Of a DNA stretch of 64,000 bases, positions 1 to 9,715 are shown piece after piece (positions within the stretch are counted from its first letter, which is position 1; every line of letters starts with the position of its first letter). The DNA is taken from positions 1,054,001 through 1,118,000 of the forward strand of contig JAHBZE010000001.1 of assembly GCA_019635585.1 (NCBI GenBank), written 5' to 3'. Position numbers and translations under genes: made by a program. Below the pieces are notes generated by a model, which did not search any database, was not told the DNA's origin, and worked only from the letters and a program-made list of their open reading frames with translations. The DNA is from Xanthobacteraceae bacterium (GTDB lineage: Bacteria > Pseudomonadota > Alphaproteobacteria > Rhizobiales > Xanthobacteraceae).

Positions 1-1119
1 CAGCGAATAGGCACGCAGGAACGCGCGGTCCATCGTCATCACGCCGCGATCGGGCGTGAGGAAGCGCTTGTTCTTTCCGAGCCGCTTGATGAAGGAGAAA
101 ATGTAGTCCCAGCGGCCGCAGTTCAGGCCCGCGATATGCTCGCGCAGCTCATAGAGGATTTCATCCATCTCGAAAGCCGCGGGCAGCGTTTCGATCAGCA
201 CGGTGGCCTTGATCGTGCCCTTCGGCATTTTCAACTTGCGCTGGGCGAAGACGAAAACGTCGTTCCAGAGCTTTGCTTCCTGGTGGCTTTCGATCTTCGG
301 CAGATAGAAATAAGGGCCGGAGCCGGCGGCGCGCGCCTTCTGCGCGCAATGGAAGAAGTAGAGACCGAAATCGAACAGCGAGCCCGACACGGGCTTGCCA
401 CCGACGGTCACGTGATCTTCCGTCAAGTGCCAGCCGCGCGGGCGGACGACCAGCGTCGCTACCTTCTGGCCAAGCTTGTATTCTTTCCTGGTCGTGGGAT
501 CGGTGAAATCGATCTTCTTGTCCCAGCGGTCCTTGAGGTTGATCTGACCTTCGATCAGATTCTGCCAGCTCGGCGAGCAGGCATCCTCGAAGTCGGCCAT
601 GAAGACTTCCGCGCCGGAGTTCAGCGCGTTTACGACCATCTTGCGGTCGACCGGGCCGGTGATTTCGACGCGGCGGTCGAGCAAATCTTTCGGCAGTTTT
701 CCGATCTTCCAGTCGCTTTCGCGGATCTTGCGCGTTTCGTTCAGGAAGTCGGGCAACTCGCCCTTGTCGAAGCGCGACTGGCGCTTCATGCGCGCGTCCA
801 TCAGCTCGGCGCGCTTCTTCTCGAATTTCTTGTGCAGCTCGGCGACGAAAGCGAGCGCTTCCTTGGTGAGGATTTCGTCGAAGCGAGGTCCGCGCGGGGC
901 GCGGATTGAAACGCCGCCGATCCGGTAGGAGCCTGAAGTCACCTTCGCGGAGGCCGCGTGCTTCTTGCCGAGCAGCTTGCCCTTCGAACGCGCGGACGCC
1001 TTTCTTGCCGCGATTTTCTTAGGCGCGGTTTTCCGGGCTGAACTCTTTCGCGTGGTCCGGGCCTTCGCTTTGGCCTTGACCTTGGCGCTTTTGCGTTTCG
1101 CTTTCTTGGCGGAGGCCAT
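1..1119 (-). CDS. aceB: Malate synthase A, N-terminal part (runs off the left edge)
   Basis: Condenses glyoxylate with acetyl-CoA to malate in the cytosol. The 373 codons in view carry family blocks such as [20 protein letters not shown] and [13 protein letters not shown], then a WHLTEDHV region typical of the A-type enzyme; the catalytic C-terminal part lies outside the window. The ATG at 1119 gives a Lys/Ala/Arg-rich leader of about 50 residues before homology starts near [10 protein letters not shown], which is unusual for this enzyme. The first 101 bases overlap the 3' end of glcF in another frame on the same strand, so either the leader is real or translation starts later. Lying downstream of glcDEF fits a glycolate-to-malate operon: GlcDEF makes the glyoxylate this enzyme consumes. 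Identity is firm, the start codon is not. Confidence 0.9.
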   Translation of the reverse strand, partial: MASAKKAKRKSAKVKAKAKARTTRKSSARKTAPKKIAARKASARSKGKLLGKKHAASAKVTSGSYRIGGVSIRAPRGPRFDEILTKEALAFVAELHKKFEKKRAELMDARMKRQSRFDKGELPDFLNETRKIRESDWKIGKLPKDLLDRRVEITGPVDRKMVVNALNSGAEVFMADFEDACSPSWQNLIEGQINLKDRWDKKIDFTDPTTRKEYKLGQKVATLVVRPRGWHLTEDHVTVGGKPVSGSLFDFGLYFFHCAQKARAAGSGPYFYLPKIESHQEAKLWNDVFVFAQRKLKMPKGTIKATVLIETLPAAFEMDEILYELREHIAGLNCGRWDYIFSFIKRLGKNKRFLTPDRGVMTMDRAFLRAYSL

Positions 1120-2473
1120 CGGCCTTCTCCCTTGAATTGAAAGTGGCCGCCTTATGCCACAAACCATCCGGGTGATTCCAGCCGTCTAAAGCCGAAGGTT
1201 GCGGCCCGCCGGTCGCCCAATCCAGCAATTCCACGGTGTGCAAGATCGGCCATTCCAATGCCGAGCCGATCTGGACCATGCAGCCGACATTGCCGGTGGC
1301 AATCAGGCCAGCCCCGGTCGAACGGACATTGGCCGCCTTGCGGTCCCGCAGCCGGGCCGCGATCTCGGGCTGGAGCATGTTGTAGGTGCCGGCGGAACCA
1401 CAGCAGAGATGGCCTTCCGGCACGTCGCGGACATCGAAACCCGCCGCGGCCAAGAGCTTCTTCGGTTCTCGCGTGATCTTCTGGCCGTGCTGCATCGAGC
1501 AGGCTGAGTGATAGGCGACCGGAACGCGGATCGGCTCGCGGCCCTGCAATTCCAGCGTCGAAAGATATTCGGTGATGTCGCGCGCGAGCGAGGAAACCTT
1601 CGCGGCCTTCTCCGCGTAGGCCTTGTCGGTGCGGAGCATGAAGCCATAATCCTTCACCGTGGTGCCGCAGCCGGAGGCGGTAATCAGGATCGCGTCGAGT
1701 CCGCCCTTCTCGATCTCGCGCGTCCAGGCATCGACATTGTTCTTCACGAAGTCATGCGCTTCGCGTTCGCGGCCCATATGATGCGAAAGCGAGCCGCAGC
1801 AGGCTTCGCCCTCGGGCAATACGACCTCGATGCCGTGGCGGGTCAAGATCCGGATGGTCGCCTCGCGGATCGAGGGCTTCACGACCTGATCGACGCAGCC
1901 GGACATCAGCGCAACGCGACCCTTCTTCGGGCCGAATGGCGGATGGATGCGGATAAGACCGGCGCTCGCCTTGGGCAACGAGCGCGGCGCGAGTTTGAGC
2001 ATCGCCGCGACGCGGTTCATGCCGAGCGCATTGGCGACCGGCGAGAGCCAGCGCGTGAATTGGGCAAGCCGCATCATCGCGCGGAAGCGCGCCGGATAAG
2101 GCATCACGAGGCGCAAGAGCGTGCGCGAAAACTTGTCCGAGAGCGGCCGGCGATAGGTTTTCTCGATGTGGTTCCGCGCGTTGTCGACGAGGTGCATGTA
2201 ATGCACGCCCGAGGGACAGGTCGTCATGCAGGAAAGACACGACAGGCAGCGGTCGATGTGCAGCACGTCGTCGTTGCGCGCAGGCCGCGCCTCCTCGAGC
2301 ATCTGCTTGATGAGATAGATGCGGCCGCGCGGGCTATCGAGCTCGTCGCCCAGCAGCACATAGGTCGGGCAGGTCGCGGTGCAGAAGCCGCAATGCACGC
2401 AGGCGCGCAATATCTTGTCCGACTCCGCAATGTTCGGATCGGAAAGCTGCGTGAGGGAGAAATGTGTCTGCAT
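1019..2473 (-). CDS. glcF: Glycolate oxidase iron-sulfur subunit GlcF
   Basis: Electron-transfer subunit of glycolate dehydrogenase, which oxidises glycolate to glyoxylate at the inner face of the membrane. Two 4Fe-4S motifs are visible, C25-x2-C28-x2-C31-x3-C35 ([12 protein letters not shown]) and C76-x2-C79-x2-C82-x3-C86. Two CCG boxes follow ([13 protein letters not shown] and [13 protein letters not shown]), as in the CCG-domain family. At 484 residues it is about 50 longer than usual; the extra tail is polar and low in complexity and is the part that overlaps aceB, so it may be a read-through of the aceB leader region. It is separated from glcE by an ABC exporter gene on the same strand. 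Confidence 0.94.
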   Translation of the reverse strand: MQTHFSLTQLSDPNIAESDKILRACVHCGFCTATCPTYVLLGDELDSPRGRIYLIKQMLEEARPARNDDVLHIDRCLSCLSCMTTCPSGVHYMHLVDNARNHIEKTYRRPLSDKFSRTLLRLVMPYPARFRAMMRLAQFTRWLSPVANALGMNRVAAMLKLAPRSLPKASAGLIRIHPPFGPKKGRVALMSGCVDQVVKPSIREATIRILTRHGIEVVLPEGEACCGSLSHHMGREREAHDFVKNNVDAWTREIEKGGLDAILITASGCGTTVKDYGFMLRTDKAYAEKAAKVSSLARDITEYLSTLELQGREPIRVPVAYHSACSMQHGQKITREPKKLLAAAGFDVRDVPEGHLCCGSAGTYNMLQPEIAARLRDRKAANVRSTGAGLIATGNVGCMVQIGSALEWPILHTVELLDWATGGPQPSALDGWNHPDGLWHKAATFNSREKADGLRQESETQKRQGQGQSEGPDHAKEFSPENRA

Positions 2474-2515
2474 GGAGAATTGGTGTCACGGCGTGCGATG
2501 GAAGGCAATGGGGCG

Positions 2516-4375
2516 TTACGGGGTCCTGGCCTCATTCTCCTGCCGCTGCTTCTTGCGCAGCAGCCTCCGGAAAAAATAGAAGCTCCGCCGGACGGGGGTA
2601 TCGATATCGATGTCTTTTGCGATCTTCGCGCCGCCCTTGTCGAGCTCGAGTACCAGCTTGCGTTCGTGGAATTCCTCGAGTTCGGGGCGATGGCCGACCG
2701 AAATAATCGTCATCTGCGGCAGACGCTCGTGGATCAGGTTCATGAGCTTTTCCTGACTGACGGTGTCGAGGGCGGATGTCGCCTCGTCGAGCACGGCGAT
2801 GTCAGGCTTGTGTACGAGCAGCCGTGCGAAAGCGAGACGCTGCTTTTCGCCGCCGGATAGCGTCTGGTCCCAGGGTTCGGGTTCTTCCAGCCGGTCGATG
2901 TGCTCCTCGAGCGAAACGGCTTTCAACGCTTCGATCACTTCGTTCTTGTCGATCTCGGACTCGTCCATCGGATAGGCGGCAGCGCGCAACAACGAACCGA
3001 CGGGAACATAAGGCCGCTGCGGAAGGAAATTCATCCGCGCACCCTTCGCGATTTCGATTTCGCCGCCACCCCAGGGCCACAGGCCCGCGATCGCGCGAAT
3101 GAGCGTGCTCTTGCCCGATCCCGACTCGCCGACGATCAGCACCCGCTCGCCGGGTTTGATGGTGACTTCGGCGTCCTTGACGACACCGGTGCCATCGTCG
3201 AGCGCCACCGACACCATATGGAGACGAAGCGCGACGCCTTCCGCCGCTTCGGCGATGTGAATACGGCGCGCGGTTTCGTCGGTCTCGGCTTTTTCCAGAC
3301 CGTCGAGCGCTACCAGCAACGAGGAAGCGCGACGCGCGCTCGCGGTCCAGTCGGCAAGCCGCGGATAATTATCGACGATCCAGTTAAACGCGGTTTGCAC
3401 CGTGACGAAGGCCGACGAAGCCTGAATGACCTGGCCCAGCGTCATCGAACCGTCGAGATATTTCGGCGCGGAGAGAACGACCGGAATGACCGGCGCGAGC
3501 AGAAAACTCGATTGTGCGACGATCGTGGTGCGCATGTATTGCTTACGGATTTCGCGCCAGCGCTTGAGCACGTCGGTGAGAATAGCCGAGAGTCCTTCCT
3601 TCTCCTCGCGCTCGCCGTCGATCAGCGCGATGCTCTCGCCGTTCTCGCGAAGCCTCGTCAGCGCATAACGCATTTCGGCTTCCGACTGCGCTTTCGCCTC
3701 GCTCGCGGTGACATAGCTCCGGCCGATGAACACCATCACCATGCTTGCGATCACGGCGTAAAGCACGGATGCGAGCACCAGATAGCCGGGAATCGTGATC
3801 TGCGTTTCGCCCCAGGTGAAGGTGAGGTCGCCGCCGACGAACCACAATACGCTGACAAAGGTCGCGGCAGAAAGAAACGCGGAAACGACGCCTACGGTGA
3901 AGTCCACCGGCGCTTCCGTCGAAATGCGTACATCTTCCGAAATCCGATACTCGGGATTCTTGTGGTCGCCTTCCATCAGGTTGAGATGGAAATAGCGGCC
4001 GTGCTCGAGCCAACGGTCGATCAGATGATTGGTCAGCCATTCGCGCCAGCGAATCTGGGTCGTCATTCGCGCGTAGACAATCGCCACCGCGAGCGCGATC
4101 GAACCGAGCGCCAGCGGCACGAAAATCAGCGCCTGCCAGGCAACGACGCCGGCGTTCTTCTGCTCGAGCGCATCGAAGATCGCCCGGTTCCAGACATTGA
4201 TCTGATACTGGATGTAAACCTGGGCGGCGACGATCGCGAGCAGCAGCGCGACCAGCGCCCAGGCATATTTATCCCCGTTCCTGCTCCAGAAGCCCTTGGC
4301 GGACATCCAGAACCGGCGGACGAGATACCTTTTCAGTCTTGCGCGCTCTTCAGCCGCGTTGTCGCCGTCCGGCAT
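2516..4375 (-). CDS. SbmA/BacA-family ABC transporter, fused permease and ATPase
   Basis: A 619-residue half-transporter. The N-terminal membrane region (about residues 30-330, roughly six helices) is of the SbmA/BacA type found in YddA, Rv1819c and peroxisomal ABCD proteins. The nucleotide-binding domain is intact: Walker A GESGSGKSTLIRAIAG, signature LSGGEKQRLAFARLL, Walker B with catalytic Glu (IAVLDEATSALD) and switch His (SVGHRPEL). Known relatives handle peptides, cobalamin or very-long-chain fatty acids; the substrate here cannot be read from sequence. It sits between glcE and glcF, 43 bases upstream of glcF, so it is probably co-transcribed with the glycolate genes. A paralogue lies at 17786-19489. 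Confidence 0.9.
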   Translation of the reverse strand: MPDGDNAAEERARLKRYLVRRFWMSAKGFWSRNGDKYAWALVALLLAIVAAQVYIQYQINVWNRAIFDALEQKNAGVVAWQALIFVPLALGSIALAVAIVYARMTTQIRWREWLTNHLIDRWLEHGRYFHLNLMEGDHKNPEYRISEDVRISTEAPVDFTVGVVSAFLSAATFVSVLWFVGGDLTFTWGETQITIPGYLVLASVLYAVIASMVMVFIGRSYVTASEAKAQSEAEMRYALTRLRENGESIALIDGEREEKEGLSAILTDVLKRWREIRKQYMRTTIVAQSSFLLAPVIPVVLSAPKYLDGSMTLGQVIQASSAFVTVQTAFNWIVDNYPRLADWTASARRASSLLVALDGLEKAETDETARRIHIAEAAEGVALRLHMVSVALDDGTGVVKDAEVTIKPGERVLIVGESGSGKSTLIRAIAGLWPWGGGEIEIAKGARMNFLPQRPYVPVGSLLRAAAYPMDESEIDKNEVIEALKAVSLEEHIDRLEEPEPWDQTLSGGEKQRLAFARLLVHKPDIAVLDEATSALDTVSQEKLMNLIHERLPQMTIISVGHRPELEEFHERKLVLELDKGGAKIAKDIDIDTPVRRSFYFFRRLLRKKQRQENEARTP

Positions 4376-4448
4376 ATGCCGCTCCGCCGTATCAGGCAGG
4401 AAACAATCTCAACCAATTCGCCGCGCGCGGCTTCGTTCCTGCTTAAAA

Positions 4449-5660
4449 TCAGCCTTCCGCGTAAATGCGTCCTGGGTTGAGGACGCCTTTCGGATCGAAA
4501 CTGCTTTTCAGCCGCTGCGAGATCGCGGCGCGTACCGGATCGAGCGGCTCGAAGACTTCCGCCGACGCGCGGGCTGCGGCCGACGCGCGGATCAGGGTCG
4601 CGTGGCCGCGCCCCGCGAGCGTGGTACGCACCGCGTTTTCCTCCGGCTTGTCGCCGGGCATTTCCAGCCACAACAGCCCGCCCGCCCAATCGTAATAATA
4701 ATGCGCGCCGGTCGCGGCGTTGATGCCGGCGGCAATCCCGGGCGCCAGCGACGGCGTGGTCGAGATCTTCCACACCGTGCGCTCGGTTCGGTCCGCGAAC
4801 GGCGCCACGTCGCGGATGCTTTTCCAGAATGCGCGCGATTTCGTTGCGTCGAGTGAGCCGAGCGCACCGAACGGTCTCAGCAGTTCTTGGAGCTTTGTTT
4901 TGCGATAGGCGACCGACTGCGGAACGCCTTCGAGCCGGAGCGCGGTGACGGATTTACCGGGTGCGTCGAGTTCGGCGACGTTGTCGGCGGGCCATTGCGG
5001 AAGATGCGCCGCGGCCGAGACTTCGCAAGACGAGCCCATCGCCGCGGACATCGCTTCGTTCGCATGGCTATCCGAAGCGCCGAACAGAAGCACCGTCGCG
5101 CAGTCTTCCGCGCGTGGCAGCACTTTCAGCGTGATGTCCGTCATCACGGCAAGCGTGCCCCAGGAGCCTGCGAGCAGCCGCGGCAGGTCGTAGCCGGTGA
5201 CGTTCTTCACCACGCGCCCGCCGGCCTTGAAGATTTCGCCGCGCCCCGACACCGCGGACACGCCGAGCATGAAGTCGCGCGCGGAGCCGACCTTGATCCT
5301 GCGCGGACCGGAAAGACCCGCCGCGATCGCGCCGCCGATCGTGCCTTCGCCCCGCGCCTTGTTCAGGAGCGGGCCGTAATCCATTGGCTCGAAGGCAAGC
5401 TCCTGCTTGCGTTCTTCGAGCGCTTTCTCGATTTCCGAAATCGGCGTCGCGGCGCGCGCGGACAACACGAGTTCTTCCGGCTCATAGAGCGTGATGCCGG
5501 AAAGCGCGGAGAGATCGAGCGTGGCGTCGGTCTGGACTGCGCGGCCGAGTTCGCGCTTCGAGCCGCGGCCGATCAGTTCCAGACGCTTTTCGCCAGCCGC
5601 AGCCGAGGCGACGGCTTCGGCGACGTCGTTTACGTCGCGGGGTTTGATTGCGTCCTGCAT
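4449..5660 (-). CDS. glcE: Glycolate oxidase FAD-binding subunit GlcE
   Basis: A 403-residue protein with a PCMH-type FAD-binding fold. It resembles the N-terminal half of GlcD (for example VVKNVTGYDLPRLLAGSWGT) but is shorter, as is normal for GlcE. Its C-terminus ends with the FDPKGVLNPGRIYAEG motif typical of the family. Together with GlcD and GlcF it forms the membrane-associated glycolate dehydrogenase. Its ATG follows directly on the glcD stop codon (TAAATG), so the two are translationally coupled. Confidence 0.94.
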   Translation of the reverse strand: MQDAIKPRDVNDVAEAVASAAAGEKRLELIGRGSKRELGRAVQTDATLDLSALSGITLYEPEELVLSARAATPISEIEKALEERKQELAFEPMDYGPLLNKARGEGTIGGAIAAGLSGPRRIKVGSARDFMLGVSAVSGRGEIFKAGGRVVKNVTGYDLPRLLAGSWGTLAVMTDITLKVLPRAEDCATVLLFGASDSHANEAMSAAMGSSCEVSAAAHLPQWPADNVAELDAPGKSVTALRLEGVPQSVAYRKTKLQELLRPFGALGSLDATKSRAFWKSIRDVAPFADRTERTVWKISTTPSLAPGIAAGINAATGAHYYYDWAGGLLWLEMPGDKPEENAVRTTLAGRGHATLIRASAAARASAEVFEPLDPVRAAISQRLKSSFDPKGVLNPGRIYAEG

Positions 5661-7151
5661 TTAGAATCGCGGCAGATCGGGAAACGCGGTCTTGCCGCCA
5701 TGAACATGCATGCGGCCCATTTCGGCGCAGCGATGCAGTTCGGGAAACACCTTGCCGGGATTGAGCAATCCCTTGTCGTCGAAGGCGCACTTCACGCGAA
5801 GCTGCTGGTCGAGATCGGTCTTGTTGAACATCGACGGCATCAGGTCGCGCTTCTCGACGCCGACGCCATGTTCGCCGGTCAGCACGCCGCCGACCTCGAC
5901 GCAAAGACGAAGGATGTCGCTGCCGAAGTTCTCGGCGCGCTCAAGCTCCCCTTCCTTATTCGCATCATAAAGAATGAGCGGATGCAGATTGCCGTCGCCG
6001 GCATGAAACACATTGGCGACCAGAAGCCCGTATTTCTCCGAAAGCTCGCGCATGCGCGACAGCACGAGCGGCAGCTTGGCGCGCGGGATCGTCCCGTCCA
6101 TGCAGTAGTAATCCGGCGAGATGCGGCCGACTGCGGGAAACGCCGCCTTGCGGCCCGCCCAGAACTTCAGCCGCTCTTCCTCGCTGGTCGAGGCGCGCAG
6201 CGTAACCGCACCGCAACCCTTCGCAATCGCAGACACGCTTTCGATCAGGTGATTGCACTCGGCTTCCGGGCCGTCGAGCTCGACGATCAGGAGCGCTTCC
6301 ACGTCGAGCGGATAGCCGGCATGGACGAAGGCTTCGGCCGCGTGAATCGCGGGCTTGTCCATCATCTCCATGCCGCCGGGAATGATGCCCGCGCCGATGA
6401 TCTTTGCGACGCAATCGCCCGCCGCTTCCGAAGTCGGGAAGCCGACGAGCAGCGCACGGGCGGTTTCCGGCTTCTTCAAAATCCGCACCGTCACTTCGGT
6501 GACGACGCCGAGCAGCCCCTCGGAGCCAATGATGAGGCTCAGGAAATCATAGCCTTCGGCATCGAGGTGCTTACCGCCGAAGCGCACGATCTCGCCGGTC
6601 ATCAGCACCATTTCAACGCCGAGCACGTTGTTCGTGGTCAGGCCGTATTTCAGGCAATGCACGCCGCCGGAATTTTCCGCGACATTCCCGCCGATGGTGC
6701 AGGCAATCTGCGAGGACGGGTCCGGCGCATAATAGAAACCGCTGCCTTCGACCGCCTTGGTGATCCCGAGATTGGTCACACCCGGTTGCGCCACCACCGC
6801 GCGATTCGGATAGTCGATCTCGAGGACCTTGTTGAACTTGCCCATGCCCAGAAGCACGCCGTCGGCGAGCGGCAGCGCACCGCCCGAGAGTGAAGTCCCG
6901 GCGCCGCGGGGCACGACCTTGATGCTGTTTTCGTAGCAATAAGAGAGAATCTTCGAGACCTGCTCGGTGGTCTCTGGGAGCACGACCACCATCGGCAACT
7001 GGCGATAAGCGGTGAGCCCGTCGGATTCGTAAGGCCGCATCGCGACATCGTTCGCGATAACCCCTTCGCCGGGCACGATTTCGCGCAAGGCCGAGACGAT
7101 CGCCTCGCGGCGCGAGAGCACCGAGGTATCGGGAGCGGGCATTGCGACCAT
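5661..7151 (-). CDS. glcD: Glycolate oxidase catalytic flavoprotein GlcD
   Basis: Catalytic subunit that oxidises glycolate (and often D-lactate) to the 2-oxoacid with FAD. The 496 residues are the usual length. The FAD-binding block is clear (VVPRGAGTSLSGGALPLADG, near residues 95-115), as are the C-terminal FAD-oxidase motifs FHAGDGNLHPLI and GVLTGEHGVGVEKRDLM. Two in-frame ATGs exist at 7151 and 7142; a GGAA sits at suitable spacing for 7151. This is the first gene of the glcD-glcE-ABC-glcF-aceB series on the minus strand. Confidence 0.95.
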   Translation of the reverse strand: MVAMPAPDTSVLSRREAIVSALREIVPGEGVIANDVAMRPYESDGLTAYRQLPMVVVLPETTEQVSKILSYCYENSIKVVPRGAGTSLSGGALPLADGVLLGMGKFNKVLEIDYPNRAVVAQPGVTNLGITKAVEGSGFYYAPDPSSQIACTIGGNVAENSGGVHCLKYGLTTNNVLGVEMVLMTGEIVRFGGKHLDAEGYDFLSLIIGSEGLLGVVTEVTVRILKKPETARALLVGFPTSEAAGDCVAKIIGAGIIPGGMEMMDKPAIHAAEAFVHAGYPLDVEALLIVELDGPEAECNHLIESVSAIAKGCGAVTLRASTSEEERLKFWAGRKAAFPAVGRISPDYYCMDGTIPRAKLPLVLSRMRELSEKYGLLVANVFHAGDGNLHPLILYDANKEGELERAENFGSDILRLCVEVGGVLTGEHGVGVEKRDLMPSMFNKTDLDQQLRVKCAFDDKGLLNPGKVFPELHRCAEMGRMHVHGGKTAFPDLPRF

Positions 7152-7221
7152 AAGCGGGTTCCGGGCAGGCGCGGCCCGGTTGGGCGCGCGGCTTCTTTAT
7201 ATCAGAACCGTTCCAAAGGCG

Positions 7222-7261
7222 GAAAAGAGAAAGCCGGTCCCGCGGAATGCGGTACCGGCTT
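7222..7261 (-). terminator. Rho-independent terminator after the lysine-rich gene
   Basis: Read on the minus strand, AAGCCGGT and ACCGGCTT (8-bp perfect arms, 15-base loop) are followed by a T-rich run (TCTCTTTT). It lies just downstream of the gene ending at 7293 and upstream of glcD, so it should separate the two transcripts. Confidence 0.7.
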
Positions 7262-7292
7262 CGTCATTCGTAACAGGCGCGTTATGCGCGAA

Positions 7293-7559
7293 TTAGTTCG
7301 AGCCGAACGGCGACCAGGGCTTCGGCGCGGGCTGCGGCGTAACCGGGACCGGATCCGATGCCGGGAAGGTCTGCGCCACCGCCTTGTCGAGTTTCTTGTC
7401 GGCCTTCTTCTTCGGAGCGGACTTCTTCTTCGCGGACTTCTTGGCCTTCTTCGCTACTTTCTTCGTCTTCTTCGCGGCCTTGCGCTTCGGGGCTTTCGCC
7501 TTCTTCGCGTTTTTCGCCTTCTTCTTTTTCGATTTCTTCTTCTTCGATTTCTTCGCCAT
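7293..7559 (-). CDS. Small lysine/alanine-rich histone H1-like protein
   Basis: An 88-residue protein. Residues 1-58 are almost entirely Lys, Ala, Ser and Arg, like bacterial histone H1-type tails. A short non-repetitive C-terminus follows, with QTFPASDPVPV, a motif I recall at the ends of small rhizobial proteins. No membrane segment or enzyme fold is visible. A role in nucleic-acid binding or nucleoid packing is inferred from composition only. It has its own terminator downstream and a 57-base gap from lutC upstream. Confidence 0.75.
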   Translation of the reverse strand: MAKKSKKKKSKKKKAKNAKKAKAPKRKAAKKTKKVAKKAKKSAKKKSAPKKKADKKLDKAVAQTFPASDPVPVTPQPAPKPWSPFGSN

Positions 7560-7616
7560 GACTGACCTCTACGATTTACCGCCGTTTAATGCGGCCGGAA
7601 CGGCCGCGGTGAAATT

Positions 7617-8294
7617 TTACGAATTGCGCACGACGAGTACGTGCAGGCTACGCGGACCGTGCGCGCCGAGCAAATGCGTCTGCTCGATGTCGCCCGACCG
7701 GGACGGGCCGGTGATCCAGTTGACGACGCGAGGCATTGCTTTCGCGCCGAGCCGTTCTCGAAGCCTGTCCCAGATCGTCTCGTAATCGCCCGCTATATCT
7801 CGTTCGTCAACTACGACCAGATGATGATCGGGCAGGAAGTTGAGCGTAGTCGGGTTGTCCGCACCCGAAAGCATGACAAGCGTCCCGGACTCCGCGACGC
7901 CCGCGAAGGAATAGGAAACGGAAGCGAGCTGCGCGCCGTCGGATGCACCTTTCGTGACCTCCAGCGTGCGTTCTTTTGCCCAAGGAATGAGCGAAAGCCG
8001 TTCGTCGTCGCCGTGGCGGATCGACTGCGGCAGATTTTTCGAACGCAGATAAGCGGCGACGGCGGCGGGAACGTCATCCTTGCTGTCCAGTATGACGATC
8101 GAGGCCTTCGCGTTCTCGACCATCTGCCGGAAGAGCTCCGTGCGCTCGGCCTCAGGCTTCTGCCCGCGCGCCGGCACGATACCGCGCGGATGCTTTTCGA
8201 GCCGCGCGGCCACGGACTCGCGGCGCAAGCTGTCGTCGCCCGTAACCCGCAATGACTTTCGGATGGTGGCGAAGATCGCGTCCCGGCCGCTCAT
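7617..8294 (-). CDS. lutC: Lactate utilization protein C (LUD domain)
   Basis: A 225-residue LUD-domain protein, third gene of lutABC, which oxidises L-lactate to pyruvate through an iron-sulfur flavin-independent complex. The region GVAESGTLVMLSGADNPTT and the C-terminal GPSRSGDIEQTHLLGAHGPR are hallmarks of LutC/YkgG. Its ATG overlaps the lutB stop by 4 bases (ATGA). Confidence 0.93.
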   Translation of the reverse strand: MSGRDAIFATIRKSLRVTGDDSLRRESVAARLEKHPRGIVPARGQKPEAERTELFRQMVENAKASIVILDSKDDVPAAVAAYLRSKNLPQSIRHGDDERLSLIPWAKERTLEVTKGASDGAQLASVSYSFAGVAESGTLVMLSGADNPTTLNFLPDHHLVVVDERDIAGDYETIWDRLRERLGAKAMPRVVNWITGPSRSGDIEQTHLLGAHGPRSLHVLVVRNS

Positions 8295-9715
8295 CGCGCG
8301 GCACCCCGCTTTTTCCAGAGCGACTGGAAGGTTTCGCCTTCAGGCGCGGGAAAATCCCGATACTCCGTCCAGCCGGACGCGAGCGGAAGCCGGCGCAGAC
8401 GTCCCTTCCCGCCGAACAGGCGCAGCATCTTCATCGCAAGCGAAGTCGCCGCGCGATAGACCGCCGGACGTTTCGCGAATGCCGCCCATACTCCAAGTCC
8501 GTAGCGCGCGGCAGCCGGCTGCAAATGGCGCTCGAACTCGCGCTCACGCCAGTTGCGCATCAGTTTCGGCAGCGGAATCCGCACCGGGCAGACTTCCTCG
8601 CAGCGGCCGCAGAAGGTCGAGGCATTCGGCAGCTGCCCGCCCTTCTCCACGCCGACCAGCGACGGGGTCAGCACCGCGCCCATCGGCCCCGGATAGACCC
8701 AGCCATAGGCGTGGCCGCCGACCGCATGGAACACCGGGCAATGGTTCATGCACGCGCCGCAACGGATGCAGCGGAGCATTTCCTGGAATTTGCCGCCGAG
8801 CATGTTGGAGCGGCCGTTATCGAGTAGCACCACATGATATTCGAGCGGCCCGTCGGGATCGCCTTCGCGCCGCGCGCCGGTCGAAAACGTCGTGTAGACC
8901 GAGAGATCGAGCCCCGAGGCGGTGCGCGCCAAGAGGCGCAGGAAAGTGCCGGCATCCTCGCGCGTCGGCACCACCTTCTCGATGCTCGAAATCACGATAT
9001 GCGCTTTTGCGAGCGTCTGGGAGAGATCGCCGTTGCCTTCGTTGGTGACGATGACCGAGGAGCCGGTTTCCGCGATCAGGAAATTCGCGCCGGTGATCCC
9101 GACGTCGGCGGCGAGAAACTTCTCGCGCAGCATGGCGCGGGCTTCGGCGAGCAGCGACGTCGGCTCATCGAGATTGCGCTCCGGCGGCAGGTCGACATGC
9201 GCGCGGCGGAAATCCGCTTCGATCTGCTCTTTCGTGACATGCAGCGCGGGTGCGATCAGGTGCGAAGGAGTCTCGCCGCGCAACTGGATAATGTATTCGC
9301 CAAGATCGGTCTCGATGGGGCGAATGCCGTTTTCCTCGAGGTAGGCATTCAAGCCCGTCTCCTCCGAAATCATCGACTTGCCCTTGGCGACTTTCTTGGC
9401 GTCGAGGCGCTTGCAGATGGAAAGAATGATTTCGTTCGCTTCATCGGCGTTCGCCGCCCAATGCACATGGCCGCCGGAAGCGATCACGTTCTTCTCGTAG
9501 GCTTCGAGATAAAGATCGAGATGCGCGAGGATATGATCCTTCAGGTCGCGCGCACTGTCGCGTAGTGCGTCGTATTCGGGCAACTTTTCGACCGCTGCCT
9601 TGCGGCGCTCGATGAAACCTTTTTCCGATCGCGCGAGGGCTTTTTGCAGGAAAGCGTCGTCGAGCGCCTTGCGTGCGTTCGCGTTGAAGTGCGGCGAGTT
9701 GACGGGTTGGCTCAT
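8291..9715 (-). CDS. lutB: Lactate utilization iron-sulfur protein LutB
   Basis: A 474-residue protein with an N-terminal LUD domain and a C-terminal ferredoxin-type domain. Its two 4Fe-4S motifs are CIRCGACMNHCP (about residue 315) and CGRCEEVCPVRIP (about residue 365). I chose the ATG at 9715 (MSQPVNSP) because upstream codons belong to lutA in another frame and show no family similarity; this start also gives the usual ATGA overlap with the lutA stop. Confidence 0.94.
   Translation of the reverse strand: MSQPVNSPHFNANARKALDDAFLQKALARSEKGFIERRKAAVEKLPEYDALRDSARDLKDHILAHLDLYLEAYEKNVIASGGHVHWAANADEANEIILSICKRLDAKKVAKGKSMISEETGLNAYLEENGIRPIETDLGEYIIQLRGETPSHLIAPALHVTKEQIEADFRRAHVDLPPERNLDEPTSLLAEARAMLREKFLAADVGITGANFLIAETGSSVIVTNEGNGDLSQTLAKAHIVISSIEKVVPTREDAGTFLRLLARTASGLDLSVYTTFSTGARREGDPDGPLEYHVVLLDNGRSNMLGGKFQEMLRCIRCGACMNHCPVFHAVGGHAYGWVYPGPMGAVLTPSLVGVEKGGQLPNASTFCGRCEEVCPVRIPLPKLMRNWREREFERHLQPAAARYGLGVWAAFAKRPAVYRAATSLAMKMLRLFGGKGRLRRLPLASGWTEYRDFPAPEGETFQSLWKKRGAAR

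Noticed and set aside
136-909. A 257-codon plus-strand frame at the left edge
   Set aside because: It is the antisense of malate synthase, whose conserved motifs are clear on the minus strand.
2900-4480. A 526-codon plus-strand frame opposite the BacA-like exporter
   Set aside because: It mirrors a complete ABC transporter with all motifs and has no domain of its own.
4887-6893. A 668-codon open frame on the plus strand opposite glcE and glcD
   Set aside because: It is the antisense shadow of two well-supported genes in GC-rich DNA, Arg/His-rich, without any recognisable domain.
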